DNA from: Bacillota bacterium
GTDB lineage: Bacteria; Bacillota_I; Bacilli_A; RF39; UBA660
Direction: 5' to 3'
NCBI GenBank assembly: GCA_023430885.1
Contig: JAEYYH010000006.1
Coordinates: 1-64,000, forward strand
Length of the DNA: 64,000 nt
Shown: positions 35,022-45,866 of the stretch, one piece after another
How the letters are laid out: each line of letters begins with the position of its first letter
Numbering within the stretch: the first letter of the stretch is position 1
Translations under genes and position numbers: made by a program
Notes under the pieces: model-generated
The model's database searches: none
Told to the model about the DNA's origin: nothing
The model's input: only the letters and a program-made list of their open reading frames with translations

Positions 35022-35045
35022 AGAAGATTGTATCTTCTTTTTTTT
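35020..35045 (+). terminator. Intrinsic terminator of mraY operon
   Basis: AAAGAAGAT-TGT-ATCTTCTTT followed by T, overlapping the mraY stop. Confidence 0.85.
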
Positions 35046-35094
35046 GTCGTATCGTGTTATAATTATCATAATAATATACGGAGGTTGCGTAAAT

Positions 35095-37182
35095 ATGAAG
35101 AATAAAGGTTTTACATTAATTGAACTACTAGCAGTAGTTATGGTACTGGGGATTATAGCTATTATTGCGGTTCCTTCTATTAACGGTTTACTTGATAAAA
35201 GTAAAAAAGACACATTGTTTGCAACAGCAAATAATTTAGTAGATACAGCTAAACAGTATTATATGAATAATGTACTTGTGAATGATGGATTAGCTAGCCC
35301 TGTATCACTTAGTGTTACAGATAGTGCTAATATGGATCTACTTGATTATAGTGGCAAATTACCATCAAGTGGCTATATATTAGTGGATACTTCTGGTAAT
35401 ATAGGTATAGCCGTATCACAGGGTGATTACTGCGCAACAAAAGAGTTGTGGAATGATGAAGTGGTTGTTTCATCTCGTTCTAACTGTGAAATAACAAGTG
35501 TAGAAAAACTGGAAGAAATCAATAATTCTTGCTTTATATTAAATGATGAGAAAAATACTATAGTTGATTATAAAATAACTGATACTAATTGTCCTAAGGA
35601 TATAGTTATTCCGGCTGAAATAGGTGGTCATGAAATTGTCGCTATCGGTGATGGTGCTTTTGCAGGAAATGGTCAACTAGCTGGATTATACGCTAAAGAT
35701 TTAGACTCAGAACCTTATTTTGACATAGTTGAAAACGCATCATTTTATAAATATGGCCCTTTTGAAATGTTGGTTATTAATCCTGATATTATAACTACAA
35801 AAAGATGCTATTTTAAATATTCACCAGGTTACGATACTGTTCCATTAGATTATGTGTTAACTTCTAGTGATCCATATTCAGGATGTAATATAAGAGGCGC
35901 ATTTATGGCGGCAGTCACTGATGATGCACCTGTAAATATTAATAATAATGTTACTCTAGCTGGAGCAGGAAATGGTCTTAATAACACTATGTCTCTTCTT
36001 CCAAACCAAAATACAAACAATGACATAGGTATGCAGCAAATAGCTATGATTGAGAATCCAATGGTTCAATCTTATGGTATAACAAGTGTTAATTTTAGTT
36101 TAGCAACTAATTTAACTTCAATAGGGACAGGAGCATTCTTAAGAAATAATTTAACATCTATTACATTTTCAAGTAATAATGCAAATATTTCTAATATAGG
36201 AGCAGGAGCTTTTTCTAGTAATAGGATAACGGGGACATTAGATTTAAGTGATTTGTCTAGCTTGAAAAATATATTGCCTCAAACTTTTAGTGGAAATATC
36301 ATAACAAATGTAATTTTTCCTTTAGGATTAGAAAATATCGGTGATTTTGCATTTTCTGAAAATAGTATGACATCTTTATCATTACCAACTTCAATAAGAA
36401 CAATTGGTCTAGTAGCTTTTGAAGAAAATAATCTAGAGAGTTTAGACTTTTCAACTTTACCAAACTTAACATCCATTAGCGATTATGCATTTGGTGAAAA
36501 TGCATTAACAACAGTTAAATTACCTAGTTCACTTACTACAATAGGCGAAGAGACTTTTGGTGATAATTTATCTTTATCAACAATTTCTATTGAAAATGAA
36601 TATAACGCTATAGCTGGTGCACCTTGGGGAGCTTCTTCTGCTACAGTTGTTTGGACATTAGCATCAAAATACAGTATATCTTATAGTGGAAGTGAAGCTA
36701 CAATAGGAAATAGTTGTTTGAGTGATGGTAATTATTTTGAGCACTGCATTGTCAACTTAAATTCAGTAGATAATAGTAAAACAATTGCTGGTTTTAAATT
36801 AAATGGAGCGACAGTTTATGGAAACACATTTGAAATGCCTGGATATAATGTAACAATCACGGATATTATTTTGACAGATTATGTTATATTGGAAAGTAGT
36901 CATCCATATTCCGACAGTATGGATCAAACTTATACAGCGACAATACCTGAAGCGACAAAAATAAGGGTTGAATTTAGCGCTGATGTATCGTTAGAAAGTG
37001 ATTATGATTACATATATATTACAGATGCACTAGGAAATCAAGTAGGAGATTCCAGCTATACAGGTACAACATTAGCTAATCAAATATTTACTATAGATGG
37101 TAATGTTGTAAATATTAGATTAACTACAGACGGCTCGGTTACCGAATATGGTTTCTTAGCTAAAGTAGTTATTGCAGAATAA
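35095..37182 (+). CDS. Prepilin-anchored BspA-type LRR protein with CUB-like C-terminus
   Basis: 695 residues from ATG 35095 behind CGGAGG. Prepilin leader MKNKG then FTLIELLAVVMVLGIIAII; a short pilin-like part with paired Cys; then from about 180 BspA/TpLRR-type leucine-rich repeats (SIGTGAFLRNNLTSITF, NIGDFAFSENSMTSLSL, SISDYAFGENALTTVKL); an InlB-B-repeat-like segment (KLNGATVYGNTFEMPGY); and a CUB-like C-terminal domain (about 595-695: YVILESSHPYSDSMDQTYTA, YDYIYITDALGNQVG). Such LRR domains are adhesins in gut bacteria. Shares its last two domains with the partial gene at 61592. Confidence 0.88.
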   Translation: MKNKGFTLIELLAVVMVLGIIAIIAVPSINGLLDKSKKDTLFATANNLVDTAKQYYMNNVLVNDGLASPVSLSVTDSANMDLLDYSGKLPSSGYILVDTSGNIGIAVSQGDYCATKELWNDEVVVSSRSNCEITSVEKLEEINNSCFILNDEKNTIVDYKITDTNCPKDIVIPAEIGGHEIVAIGDGAFAGNGQLAGLYAKDLDSEPYFDIVENASFYKYGPFEMLVINPDIITTKRCYFKYSPGYDTVPLDYVLTSSDPYSGCNIRGAFMAAVTDDAPVNINNNVTLAGAGNGLNNTMSLLPNQNTNNDIGMQQIAMIENPMVQSYGITSVNFSLATNLTSIGTGAFLRNNLTSITFSSNNANISNIGAGAFSSNRITGTLDLSDLSSLKNILPQTFSGNIITNVIFPLGLENIGDFAFSENSMTSLSLPTSIRTIGLVAFEENNLESLDFSTLPNLTSISDYAFGENALTTVKLPSSLTTIGEETFGDNLSLSTISIENEYNAIAGAPWGASSATVVWTLASKYSISYSGSEATIGNSCLSDGNYFEHCIVNLNSVDNSKTIAGFKLNGATVYGNTFEMPGYNVTITDIILTDYVILESSHPYSDSMDQTYTATIPEATKIRVEFSADVSLESDYDYIYITDALGNQVGDSSYTGTTLANQIFTIDGNVVNIRLTTDGSVTEYGFLAKVVIAE

Positions 37183-37233
37183 AATATACTAAAAAAAATA
37201 TAATATGATATAATTTATTTAGGAGGATGATTT

Positions 37234-37995
37234 ATGGAAGGTTATTTAATTATTTTTATAGTTTTAGTAGGGTTGTTGTTACTAGGCTCTATTAAACAAA
37301 TTAATGAGTATGAGAGAGGGTTATTATTCTCATTTGGTAAGTTTACTAAAATTCTAAATCCAGGATGGGTTATAGTTATTCCTGTATTCCAATTTTATAA
37401 GAAAGTTGATATAAGAACTAAAGCAGTAGACGTTCCAGAACAGGAAGCGATTACTAAGGACAATGTGTCAATTAAGATTAATGCTGTTATTTATTACAAA
37501 GTATTTGATGCATCAAAAGCTATTTGTGAAGTAGAAGATTTCTATTATGCAGTAGGTCAACTCGCACAAACAACAATGCGTAATGTTGTAGGATCTGTAA
37601 CACTTGATGAATTACTTTCAGAAAGGGAAACTATATCTGCAGAAATCTGTAAAGTTATCGATTTAGCTACTGATCCATGGGGAGTTAAAGTAGAAAATGT
37701 TGAACTTAAAGATGTATCTCTACCAGAAGAAATGAAGAGAGTTATTGCCAAAGTGGCAGAAGCTGAACGTGAAAAAGCAGCAGTTATTACTAAAGCAGCT
37801 GGTGAAGTTGAAGCAGCAGCAAATTTAAGTAAAGCAGCAAACATGATGGGCAGTACTCCAGGTGCATTACATCTAAGAACTTTAGCAACTTTAAATGATT
37901 TAAGTTCAGATCAATCTAATACAGTTATATTTGCTCTTCCAATCGAGGTATTACGTGCAGTAGATGGATTTGCTCAAAATAAAAAAGAAAAATAA
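37234..37995 (+). CDS. SPFH/Band 7 (slipin-type stomatin) protein
   Basis: 253 residues. N-terminal membrane helix (about 3-20), then a Band 7 domain: IKQINEYERGLLFSFGKFTKI, VDIRTKAVDVPEQE and KDNVSIKINAVIYYKV. The C-terminal helical part ends AIEVLRAVDGFAQNKKEK-like (ALPIEVLRAVDGF). Bacterial slipins form membrane microdomain scaffolds, often linked to an NfeD-type protease; no nfeD is visible here. AGGAGGA precedes ATG. Single gene, without a clear terminator, before the T-box leader. Confidence 0.9.
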   Translation: MEGYLIIFIVLVGLLLLGSIKQINEYERGLLFSFGKFTKILNPGWVIVIPVFQFYKKVDIRTKAVDVPEQEAITKDNVSIKINAVIYYKVFDASKAICEVEDFYYAVGQLAQTTMRNVVGSVTLDELLSERETISAEICKVIDLATDPWGVKVENVELKDVSLPEEMKRVIAKVAEAEREKAAVITKAAGEVEAAANLSKAANMMGSTPGALHLRTLATLNDLSSDQSNTVIFALPIEVLRAVDGFAQNKKEK

Positions 37996-38020
37996 TATAA
38001 GTGGTAATATATAGTGTGTA

Positions 38021-38049
38021 TTGACAAATAAAGTAATTTAACTTATAAT
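38021..38049 (+). promoter_or_regulatory. sigma-A promoter of the T-box leader
   Basis: TTGACA (38021-38026) and TATAAT (38044-38049) spaced exactly 17 bases, perfect consensus; transcription begins near 38056. Confidence 0.9.
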
Positions 38050-38051
38050 TA

Positions 38052-38283
38052 TATGCAACCTGCGACGAACAAGAGGAGTATATAATATATTTATTAAAGA
38101 GAGTTAGTATTTGGTGTAAACTAGCATAAATTATTATAGAAGGTAGCTTGCAAGCATATTATCTAAGTAAATAGGATAGTACGTACGATATGCGTTAAAT
38201 ATATGAGATATACTGTAATTTTTATAGTATAAGTAAGGTGGTACCACGTAAATCACGTCCTTATATAGGATGTGATTTTTTTG
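38052..38283 (+). promoter_or_regulatory. T-box riboswitch, valine
   Basis: A tRNA-sensing leader. The T-box core AAGGTGGTACCACG lies at about 38234-38248. Stem I marks are GACGAACAAGAGGAGTA, AGAGAGTTAG and TTGGTGTAAA, closed by TATGC pairing with GCATA. A probable specifier GUA (Val), at 38143-38145, lies in the 3' side of the internal loop (GAAGGTAGC). The terminator/antiterminator follows. Uncharged tRNA-Val should allow readthrough into the HD gene and valS. This fills the 305-base gap between genes. Confidence 0.92.
38250..38283 (+). terminator. T-box attenuator terminator
   Basis: AAATCAC-GTCCT pairs with AGGAT-GTGATTT, then seven T. The 5' arm is adjacent to the T-box core, so the antiterminator competes with it. 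Confidence 0.9.
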
Positions 38284-38301
38284 TTTATAAGGAGAATGAT
38301 T

Positions 38302-39019
38302 ATGTTAGAAGCTTTTGAAGAATATACTAATAATTATGATATGAATGATGTAAATATAAAATTAAAATATGATCATTCTTATAGAGTTATGAATTTATCT
38401 AGAAAATATGCTACATTACTAGGATTTAGCAAAGATGACATAGAACTAGCCACTTTAATTGGACTTCTTCATGATATAGGTAGGTTTGAGCAATTACGAG
38501 TCTATCATAGTTATAATGATAGAAAAACTATCGATCATGCTGATTATAGTGTTACGCAGTTGTTTGATAAAAATGAAATAGAAAGATTTACTAAAAATAA
38601 AGAAGATTATGAAATAATAAAATTTGCTATACAGAATCATAATAAATATATGTTACCTGAAATAGATGATGAAAGAGCAATTATGCATGCAAAATTAATT
38701 AGAGATACTGATAAGATTGATATTTTATATTTACTTGGTGTGTTAAAGGAACTAAATCAAAAAGCTGATGATACACCATTATCAAAAGAAATTATTGATT
38801 GCATAAGAAATTGTGAAACTGTTAATAGAAAATATGCTGTTAGTAAAAATGATTGTATAGCAATACAGTTTGCATTTGCATTTGATATATATAACGATAT
38901 ATGTCTAGAAGAAATAAAAACAAATATTAAATATTTTTATGAACAAATAGGTAAAGAAGAAATATTTAAAGAAATATATGAAATTATAAATAATTATATA
39001 GACGAAAGGATTGGTAATA

Positions 39020-39039
<20 letters not shown>
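38302..39039 (+). CDS. HD-domain hydrolase in the valS operon
   Basis: 245 residues from ATG 38302 (AAGGAG upstream). HD fold with metal ligands: YDHSYRVMNLSRKYATLLG, GLLHDIGRFEQLR, IDHADYSV and DTDKIDILYL (about residues 25-155). HD proteins hydrolyse phosphate esters of nucleotides; substrate unknown. It sits between the valine T-box and valS and overlaps valS by 20 bases, so its expression should follow valine starvation. I know of no standard partnership of this kind; the role in valine or nucleotide stress is inference. Confidence 0.8.
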
Positions 39040-41569
<2,530 letters not shown>

Positions 41570-41572
41570 AAA

Positions 41573-41604
41573 AAAAAGATACAAAATAATAATGTATCTT
41601 TTTT
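41573..41604 (+). terminator. Intrinsic terminator of valS
   Basis: AAAAAAGATAC pairs with GTATCTTTTTT. Confidence 0.85.
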
Positions 41605-41627
41605 GGTGTAAACTGAATAGATAAATA

Positions 41628-41656
41628 TTGACTAACTATTTCTAATTTGTTATACT
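41628..41656 (+). promoter_or_regulatory. Strong sigma-A promoter of small prepilin
   Basis: TTGACT (41628-41633) and TATACT (41651-41656) spaced 17 bases, followed by an AGGAGGAGG ribosome site, stronger than those of the other prepilin genes. Confidence 0.75.
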
Positions 41657-41685
41657 AATATTGTAAGAATAGGAGGAGGAATACA

Positions 41686-42144
41686 ATGAAGAAAAATGGG
41701 TTTACATTGATCGAATTATTAGCAGTTATCTTAATTTTAGGTATCATCGCATTAATAGCTATACCAACAGTTAATAATATTATTCAACAATCTAGATTAG
41801 GTGCTTGGGAAACTACAGGAAATAACATGACTGATAGTGCTGAAGCATACTACCAAATGTGTGAAATCAGAGATGGTAAAGAAGCAGATGGAACTACTGA
41901 TTGTAACTTAACTGGATTAGCTGCTTTAGATGAAGCTGCATTAAAGAGTAGACTTAACATCAAAGGAGATATCCCATCTGGTGCTGAAATAGCTTATTTC
42001 GGATTTACTACTGCAGGAGATGCTGTATTAAGTTTTAATACTGGAAGTTTCAGTTGTTCTAATGGTACACAAGGTGGAACATCACCAGATTTTACTTACA
42101 CATTGACTGCTGGCGATGGCGCAATGGTTTGTACAAAATCTTAA
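41686..42144 (+). CDS. Small type IV prepilin, candidate major pilin
   Basis: 152 residues. Leader MKKNG then FTLIELLAVILILGIIALIAIPTVNNIIQQ, a short globular domain (YYQMCEIRDGKEADGTTDC, LNIKGDIPSG, NTGSFSCSNG, GDGAMVCTKS) with four Cys, probably two disulfides. Size and domain content fit an ordinary pilin subunit, unlike the large prepilins elsewhere in the window. Strong promoter, AGGAGGAGG site and codon use richer in C-ending codons than its neighbours suggest high expression, so it may be a major pilin (inference). Own terminator. No assembly genes nearby. Confidence 0.85.
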   Translation: MKKNGFTLIELLAVILILGIIALIAIPTVNNIIQQSRLGAWETTGNNMTDSAEAYYQMCEIRDGKEADGTTDCNLTGLAALDEAALKSRLNIKGDIPSGAEIAYFGFTTAGDAVLSFNTGSFSCSNGTQGGTSPDFTYTLTAGDGAMVCTKS

Positions 42145-42180
42145 TAGACTGCTAAAATAAACCAAATTTATTTGTATTGG

Positions 42181-42207
42181 GACTACCAAAAAGGTAGTCT
42201 TTTTTTA
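42181..42207 (+). terminator. Intrinsic terminator
   Basis: GACTACC-AAAAA-GGTAGTC followed by T residues. Confidence 0.9.
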
Positions 42208-42250
42208 TTTTAAAGAAGTATATTATGGGAAAATATGTAAATAGTAAAAA

Positions 42251-42277
42251 TTAGCAATTAAATATTGACAGTGCTAG
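42251..42277 (+). promoter_or_regulatory. CIRCE-like operator overlapping hrcA -35
   Basis: TTAGCAATT, nine bases, CAGTGCTAG: about 14 of 18 CIRCE positions. It overlaps the -35 box of the hrcA promoter, at the same relative place as the clpB operator. Confidence 0.7.
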
Positions 42278-42293
42278 AAAATGGCGATATAAT
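42265..42293 (+). promoter_or_regulatory. sigma-A promoter of hrcA operon
   Basis: TTGACA (42265-42270) and TATAAT (42288-42293) spaced 17 bases. Confidence 0.88.
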
Positions 42294-42296
42294 TAA

Positions 42297-42323
42297 ATAG
42301 CAATCGATAAAAAAGAGTGCTAA
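42297..42323 (+). promoter_or_regulatory. CIRCE operator downstream of hrcA -10
   Basis: ATAGCAATC, nine bases, then the perfect half-site GAGTGCTAA: 16 of 18 positions. It starts four bases after the -10 box, at the transcription start, the classical CIRCE position. Confidence 0.85.
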
Positions 42324-42347
42324 TGCATATAATAAAGAGGTGATGAT

Positions 42348-43337
42348 ATGCTTAATGAGAGACAATCAGAATTACTAAAGTTAATTGTTGAGGACTACAT
42401 TAAAACAGCAAGACCAGTAAGCTCTAATGCACTTTCAGATATTATGAATTGTTCGAGTGCAACTGTTCGTAACGAAATGATGTTTCTAGAAGAAAACAAT
42501 CTTATAGAAAAAACACATATTTCATCAGGTAGAGTTCCCAGTGAAAAGGGCTATAGATATTATGTTGATAATATAATGAAGCCTAAGGAATTAACTGGTG
42601 ATGATATGCTTAAACTTCAAACTTTATTTCATAATAAGTCATTAATGCTTGATGATTATATTACAAAGAGTGTTGAAATAGTTTCAGAAATGACTAGTTT
42701 AACGGCTATTGTACTTGGATCATCATCTAGTGAAAATTTAGTAAGTAGAGTGGAAGTAGTGCCTGTTACTGATCACAGTATGGTAGCTATTATTATTACT
42801 GATAAGGGGCATGTTGAACATAAAAATATTCTACTTGCTGAAAAAGTATCAATAGACGACGTTAAGAAAACTGTTGATATAATTAATAAGTTAATAGTAG
42901 GTACCCCAATAGATGAAGTTAGTTCAAAACTTGAATATGAAGTTAAGCCAGTAATTAGTAAGTATATTAAACAGTCTGAAGCTTTATATAATGCTTTCTA
43001 TAGCGCATTTAGTGATTTCACCAACCAACCATTTGAGGTTAAAGGTAGAAATAACATTTTGATGCAACCAGAATTTAATGATACTGATAAGATAAGAAGT
43101 ATTGTAAGTAAATTTGAAGATAAAGATATAGTTAATAGCATTAAAGAAGAAGATGGCGGTATTAATATATATATTGGCAGCGAGAATGAACTATCAAACG
43201 ATGTAACGATTGTTAAAACGAAATATAGTGTAAATGGTGAAGAAGGGACTATTGCTTTAATAGGTCCTAAGCGTATGGAATATGATCGTGTTATTTCACT
43301 ATTAGATTATATTATGAAGAATATAAACTGTAAATAA
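42348..43337 (+). CDS. hrcA: Heat-shock repressor HrcA
   Basis: 329 residues. N-terminal winged helix (LNERQSELLKLIVEDYIKTA, SSATVRNEMMFLEENNLI), then the GAF-like HrcA domain and the end ALIGPKRMEYDRVISLLDYI. HrcA binds CIRCE as a dimer and needs GroEL for activity. It heads the hrcA-grpE-dnaK-pepF-dnaJ operon, and two CIRCE-like sites lie upstream. A further CIRCE precedes clpB. AGAGGTGATG precedes ATG. Confidence 0.96.
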   Translation: MLNERQSELLKLIVEDYIKTARPVSSNALSDIMNCSSATVRNEMMFLEENNLIEKTHISSGRVPSEKGYRYYVDNIMKPKELTGDDMLKLQTLFHNKSLMLDDYITKSVEIVSEMTSLTAIVLGSSSSENLVSRVEVVPVTDHSMVAIIITDKGHVEHKNILLAEKVSIDDVKKTVDIINKLIVGTPIDEVSSKLEYEVKPVISKYIKQSEALYNAFYSAFSDFTNQPFEVKGRNNILMQPEFNDTDKIRSIVSKFEDKDIVNSIKEEDGGINIYIGSENELSNDVTIVKTKYSVNGEEGTIALIGPKRMEYDRVISLLDYIMKNINCK

Positions 43338-43348
43338 ATGGAGGCAGA

Positions 43349-43972
43349 ATGAAAAATAAAGAAAAAGAATGCGATTGCAAAAAAGAATCTGTAGTTGAAA
43401 AACAAGATAGTAATAGCACTCTAAATGAAGAATGCATATGTGATGAACATTGTGATTGCGGTGAAGAATGTAACTGCGAAAATGAATGCACATGTGATTG
43501 TGAAAATGATGAAATGCAAACAAAATTAGATGAGGCTCTTAATAAGGCAGCAACATTAGAAGATGCTCTTTTAAGAAGCCGTGCTGATTTTGTTAATTAT
43601 CGTAAAAGATTAGAAGATGAACAAGCTAAAAATCTTAAATATTGTAATGAAGATTTAGTTAAAGAACTTCTTCCAGTTATTGATAATTTTGAAAGAGCAA
43701 TAAAACTTGATAATGCAGATTTGACTGATGAGTTATCAAAATTCTTAGAAGGATTTAAGATGATGTATTGCAATCAAGTTGCAATATTAGAAAATTATGG
43801 TGTTAAAGCCATAGATGGTAACAACAAACTATTTGATTCTACTTATCATCAAGCTATTATGACAGAGCATAGAGATGGTGTAGAACCAGGAATGGTTTTA
43901 GAAGTATTACAAAAAGGATACTTATTAAAAGATAAAGTTATTAGACACGCTATGGTAAAGGTTAGCGAGTAA
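43349..43972 (+). CDS. grpE: GrpE nucleotide exchange factor with Cys-rich N-terminal tail
   Basis: 207 residues. The C-terminal two thirds is ordinary GrpE: a long coiled coil (ALLRSRADFVNYRKRLEDE) and a beta domain with DSTYHQAIMTE and VLQKGYLLKDKVIRHAMVKV. GrpE exchanges ADP for ATP on DnaK. The N-terminal about 55 residues are odd: eleven cysteines mostly in CxC pairs (ECDCKK, ECICDEHCDCGEECNC, ECTCDC) among acidic residues. This could bind metal or sense redox state (inference). The tail is in frame, with GGAGG before ATG, and 11 bases after hrcA. Confidence 0.93.
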   Translation: MKNKEKECDCKKESVVEKQDSNSTLNEECICDEHCDCGEECNCENECTCDCENDEMQTKLDEALNKAATLEDALLRSRADFVNYRKRLEDEQAKNLKYCNEDLVKELLPVIDNFERAIKLDNADLTDELSKFLEGFKMMYCNQVAILENYGVKAIDGNNKLFDSTYHQAIMTEHRDGVEPGMVLEVLQKGYLLKDKVIRHAMVKVSE

Positions 43973-43987
43973 AAGGAGAGATTATAT

Positions 43988-45805
43988 ATGAGTAAAACAA
44001 TAGGTATAGACTTAGGTACAACTAATAGTTGTGTAAGTGTTTATGAAGGTGGAGAAGCTAAAGTTATAGCTAATCCTGAAGGCGAAAGAACTACTCCTTC
44101 AGTAGTAGCTTTCAAAAATGGTGAAATTATTGTTGGTGGGGCTGCAAAAAGACAAACTGTTGTAAACCCAGACACAATAAGTTCAGTTAAAAGATTAATG
44201 GGAACTAAGAAAACAGTTAAAGCAAATGGCAAAGAATATACACCAGAAGAAGTTAGTGCTATGATTCTTGGCGATTTAAAGAAAACAGCGGAAGCTTATT
44301 TAGGTGAAACTGTTACTAAAGCTGTTATTACAGTTCCAGCTTATTTCAACGATGCACAAAGACAAGCAACAAAAAATGCAGGTAAGATTGCTGGACTTGA
44401 AGTAGAGAGAATTATAAATGAACCAACAGCTGCAGCACTTGCTTATGGTCTTGATAAACAAGAACAAAGCCAAACAGTACTTGTTTATGACTTAGGTGGT
44501 GGAACATTCGACGTTTCTATTCTAGAACTTGGTGATGGTGTATTTGAAGTTAAATCAACAAGTGGTAATAACCATTTAGGTGGTGATGATTTCGATCAAA
44601 GAATAGTTGACTATTTAGTAAAAGAAATTAAAAAAGAACATAATGTTGATTTAAGTAATGATAAAATGGCTATGCAACGTATTAAAGATGCTGCTGAAAA
44701 AGCTAAAAAAGATTTAAGTGGTGTTTCAACTACACAAATCTCACTTCCATTCTTAACTCAAAGTGCTGATGGTGTTGTAAACTTTGAATCAACATTAACT
44801 CGTGCTAAATTCGAAGAATTAGTTCATGACTTATTAGATTCAACTTTAGAACCTGTTAGAAAAGCATTAAAAGATGCTAAATTATCAGCAAAAGAAATTG
44901 ACAAAGTATTATTAGTAGGTGGATCTACTCGTATTCCTAAAGTTCAAGAAATAGTTAAAAATGAACTTGGAAAAGAACCATCTAAGGGAGTTAACCCTGA
45001 TGAAGTAGTTGCTATGGGTGCAGCTATCCAAGGTGGAGTTCTTACTGGAGAAGTTAATGATATAGTACTTCTTGACGTAACACCACTTTCACTTGGACTT
45101 GAAACACTTGGTGGAGTATGTACAGTATTAATTCCAAGAAATACTACAATACCAACTTCAAAATCACAAGTATTCTCAACTGCTGCAGATAATCAACCAG
45201 CTGTAGATATTCATATCTTACAAGGTGAAAGAACTATGGCAGCTGATAATAAAACACTTGGTAATTTCCAATTATCTGGAATTCCATCAGCTCCACGTGG
45301 AGTGCCACAAATCGAAGTTACATTTGATATAGATGCTAATGGTATCGTTAATGTAAAAGCAAAAGATTTAGGTACTGGAAAAGAACAAAAAATAACTATA
45401 ACATCAAATACAACTTTATCTGATGATGAAATTGATAAGATGGTTAAAGAAGCTGAAAAGAATAAAGAAGCTGATGAAAAACGTAAAGAAGAAGCTGATA
45501 CAAGAAATGAAGCTGAACAAGTAATCTTTATGACAGAAAAATCAATTAAAGAATTAGGCGATAAAGTATCTACTGAAGATAAAGAAAAAGCTGAAGAATT
45601 AATTAAAGATTTAAAAACTGCTCTTGAAGGTGAAGATTTAGAAGCTATTAAAACTAAAAAAGATGCACTTCAAGAAAAAGCTATGGAATTTGGTGCTAAA
45701 GTTTATGAAGAAGCTGCAAAAGCTGCTGAAGCAAACAATAGCGATTCAGAAGAATCTGGAAAGAAAAAGGATGATAGCGTAGTTGACGCTGAATTTGAAG
45801 AATAA
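43988..45805 (+). CDS. dnaK: Chaperone DnaK (Hsp70)
   Basis: 605 residues, normal length for a Gram-positive DnaK lacking the N-terminal insertion of Proteobacteria. ATPase motifs IGIDLGTTNSCVSVYEGG, LVYDLGGGTFDVSIL, LLVGGSTRIPKVQ and the C-terminal DSVVDAEFEE tail. Acts with GrpE and DnaJ in protein folding. Start ATG 43988 follows AAAGGAG. A T-less hairpin follows. Confidence 0.98.
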   Translation: MSKTIGIDLGTTNSCVSVYEGGEAKVIANPEGERTTPSVVAFKNGEIIVGGAAKRQTVVNPDTISSVKRLMGTKKTVKANGKEYTPEEVSAMILGDLKKTAEAYLGETVTKAVITVPAYFNDAQRQATKNAGKIAGLEVERIINEPTAAALAYGLDKQEQSQTVLVYDLGGGTFDVSILELGDGVFEVKSTSGNNHLGGDDFDQRIVDYLVKEIKKEHNVDLSNDKMAMQRIKDAAEKAKKDLSGVSTTQISLPFLTQSADGVVNFESTLTRAKFEELVHDLLDSTLEPVRKALKDAKLSAKEIDKVLLVGGSTRIPKVQEIVKNELGKEPSKGVNPDEVVAMGAAIQGGVLTGEVNDIVLLDVTPLSLGLETLGGVCTVLIPRNTTIPTSKSQVFSTAADNQPAVDIHILQGERTMAADNKTLGNFQLSGIPSAPRGVPQIEVTFDIDANGIVNVKAKDLGTGKEQKITITSNTTLSDDEIDKMVKEAEKNKEADEKRKEEADTRNEAEQVIFMTEKSIKELGDKVSTEDKEKAEELIKDLKTALEGEDLEAIKTKKDALQEKAMEFGAKVYEEAAKAAEANNSDSEESGKKKDDSVVDAEFEE

Positions 45806-45821
45806 AATAGATAGTAGTATG

Positions 45822-45843
45822 GGGTTCTAATTTTTAGAACCCT
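45822..45843 (+). other. Hairpin between dnaK and pepF
   Basis: GGGTTCTAA-TTTT-TTAGAACCC, a stable stem without a T run. It may be an mRNA processing or stability hairpin that makes dnaK more abundant than the genes after it, rather than a terminator (inference). Confidence 0.6.
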
Positions 45844-45866
45844 ATATTACGATAATGGGAGATAAT

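Noticed and set aside
35047..35053. TGTCGTA-like sequence before the 35095 prepilin as a Spo0A box
   Set aside because: Only a partial match in AT-rich DNA following a terminator; no second site.
45822..45843. Hairpin after dnaK as a true transcription terminator
   Set aside because: It has no T run, and pepF and dnaJ lie downstream without a visible promoter; kept as a processing or stability hairpin instead.
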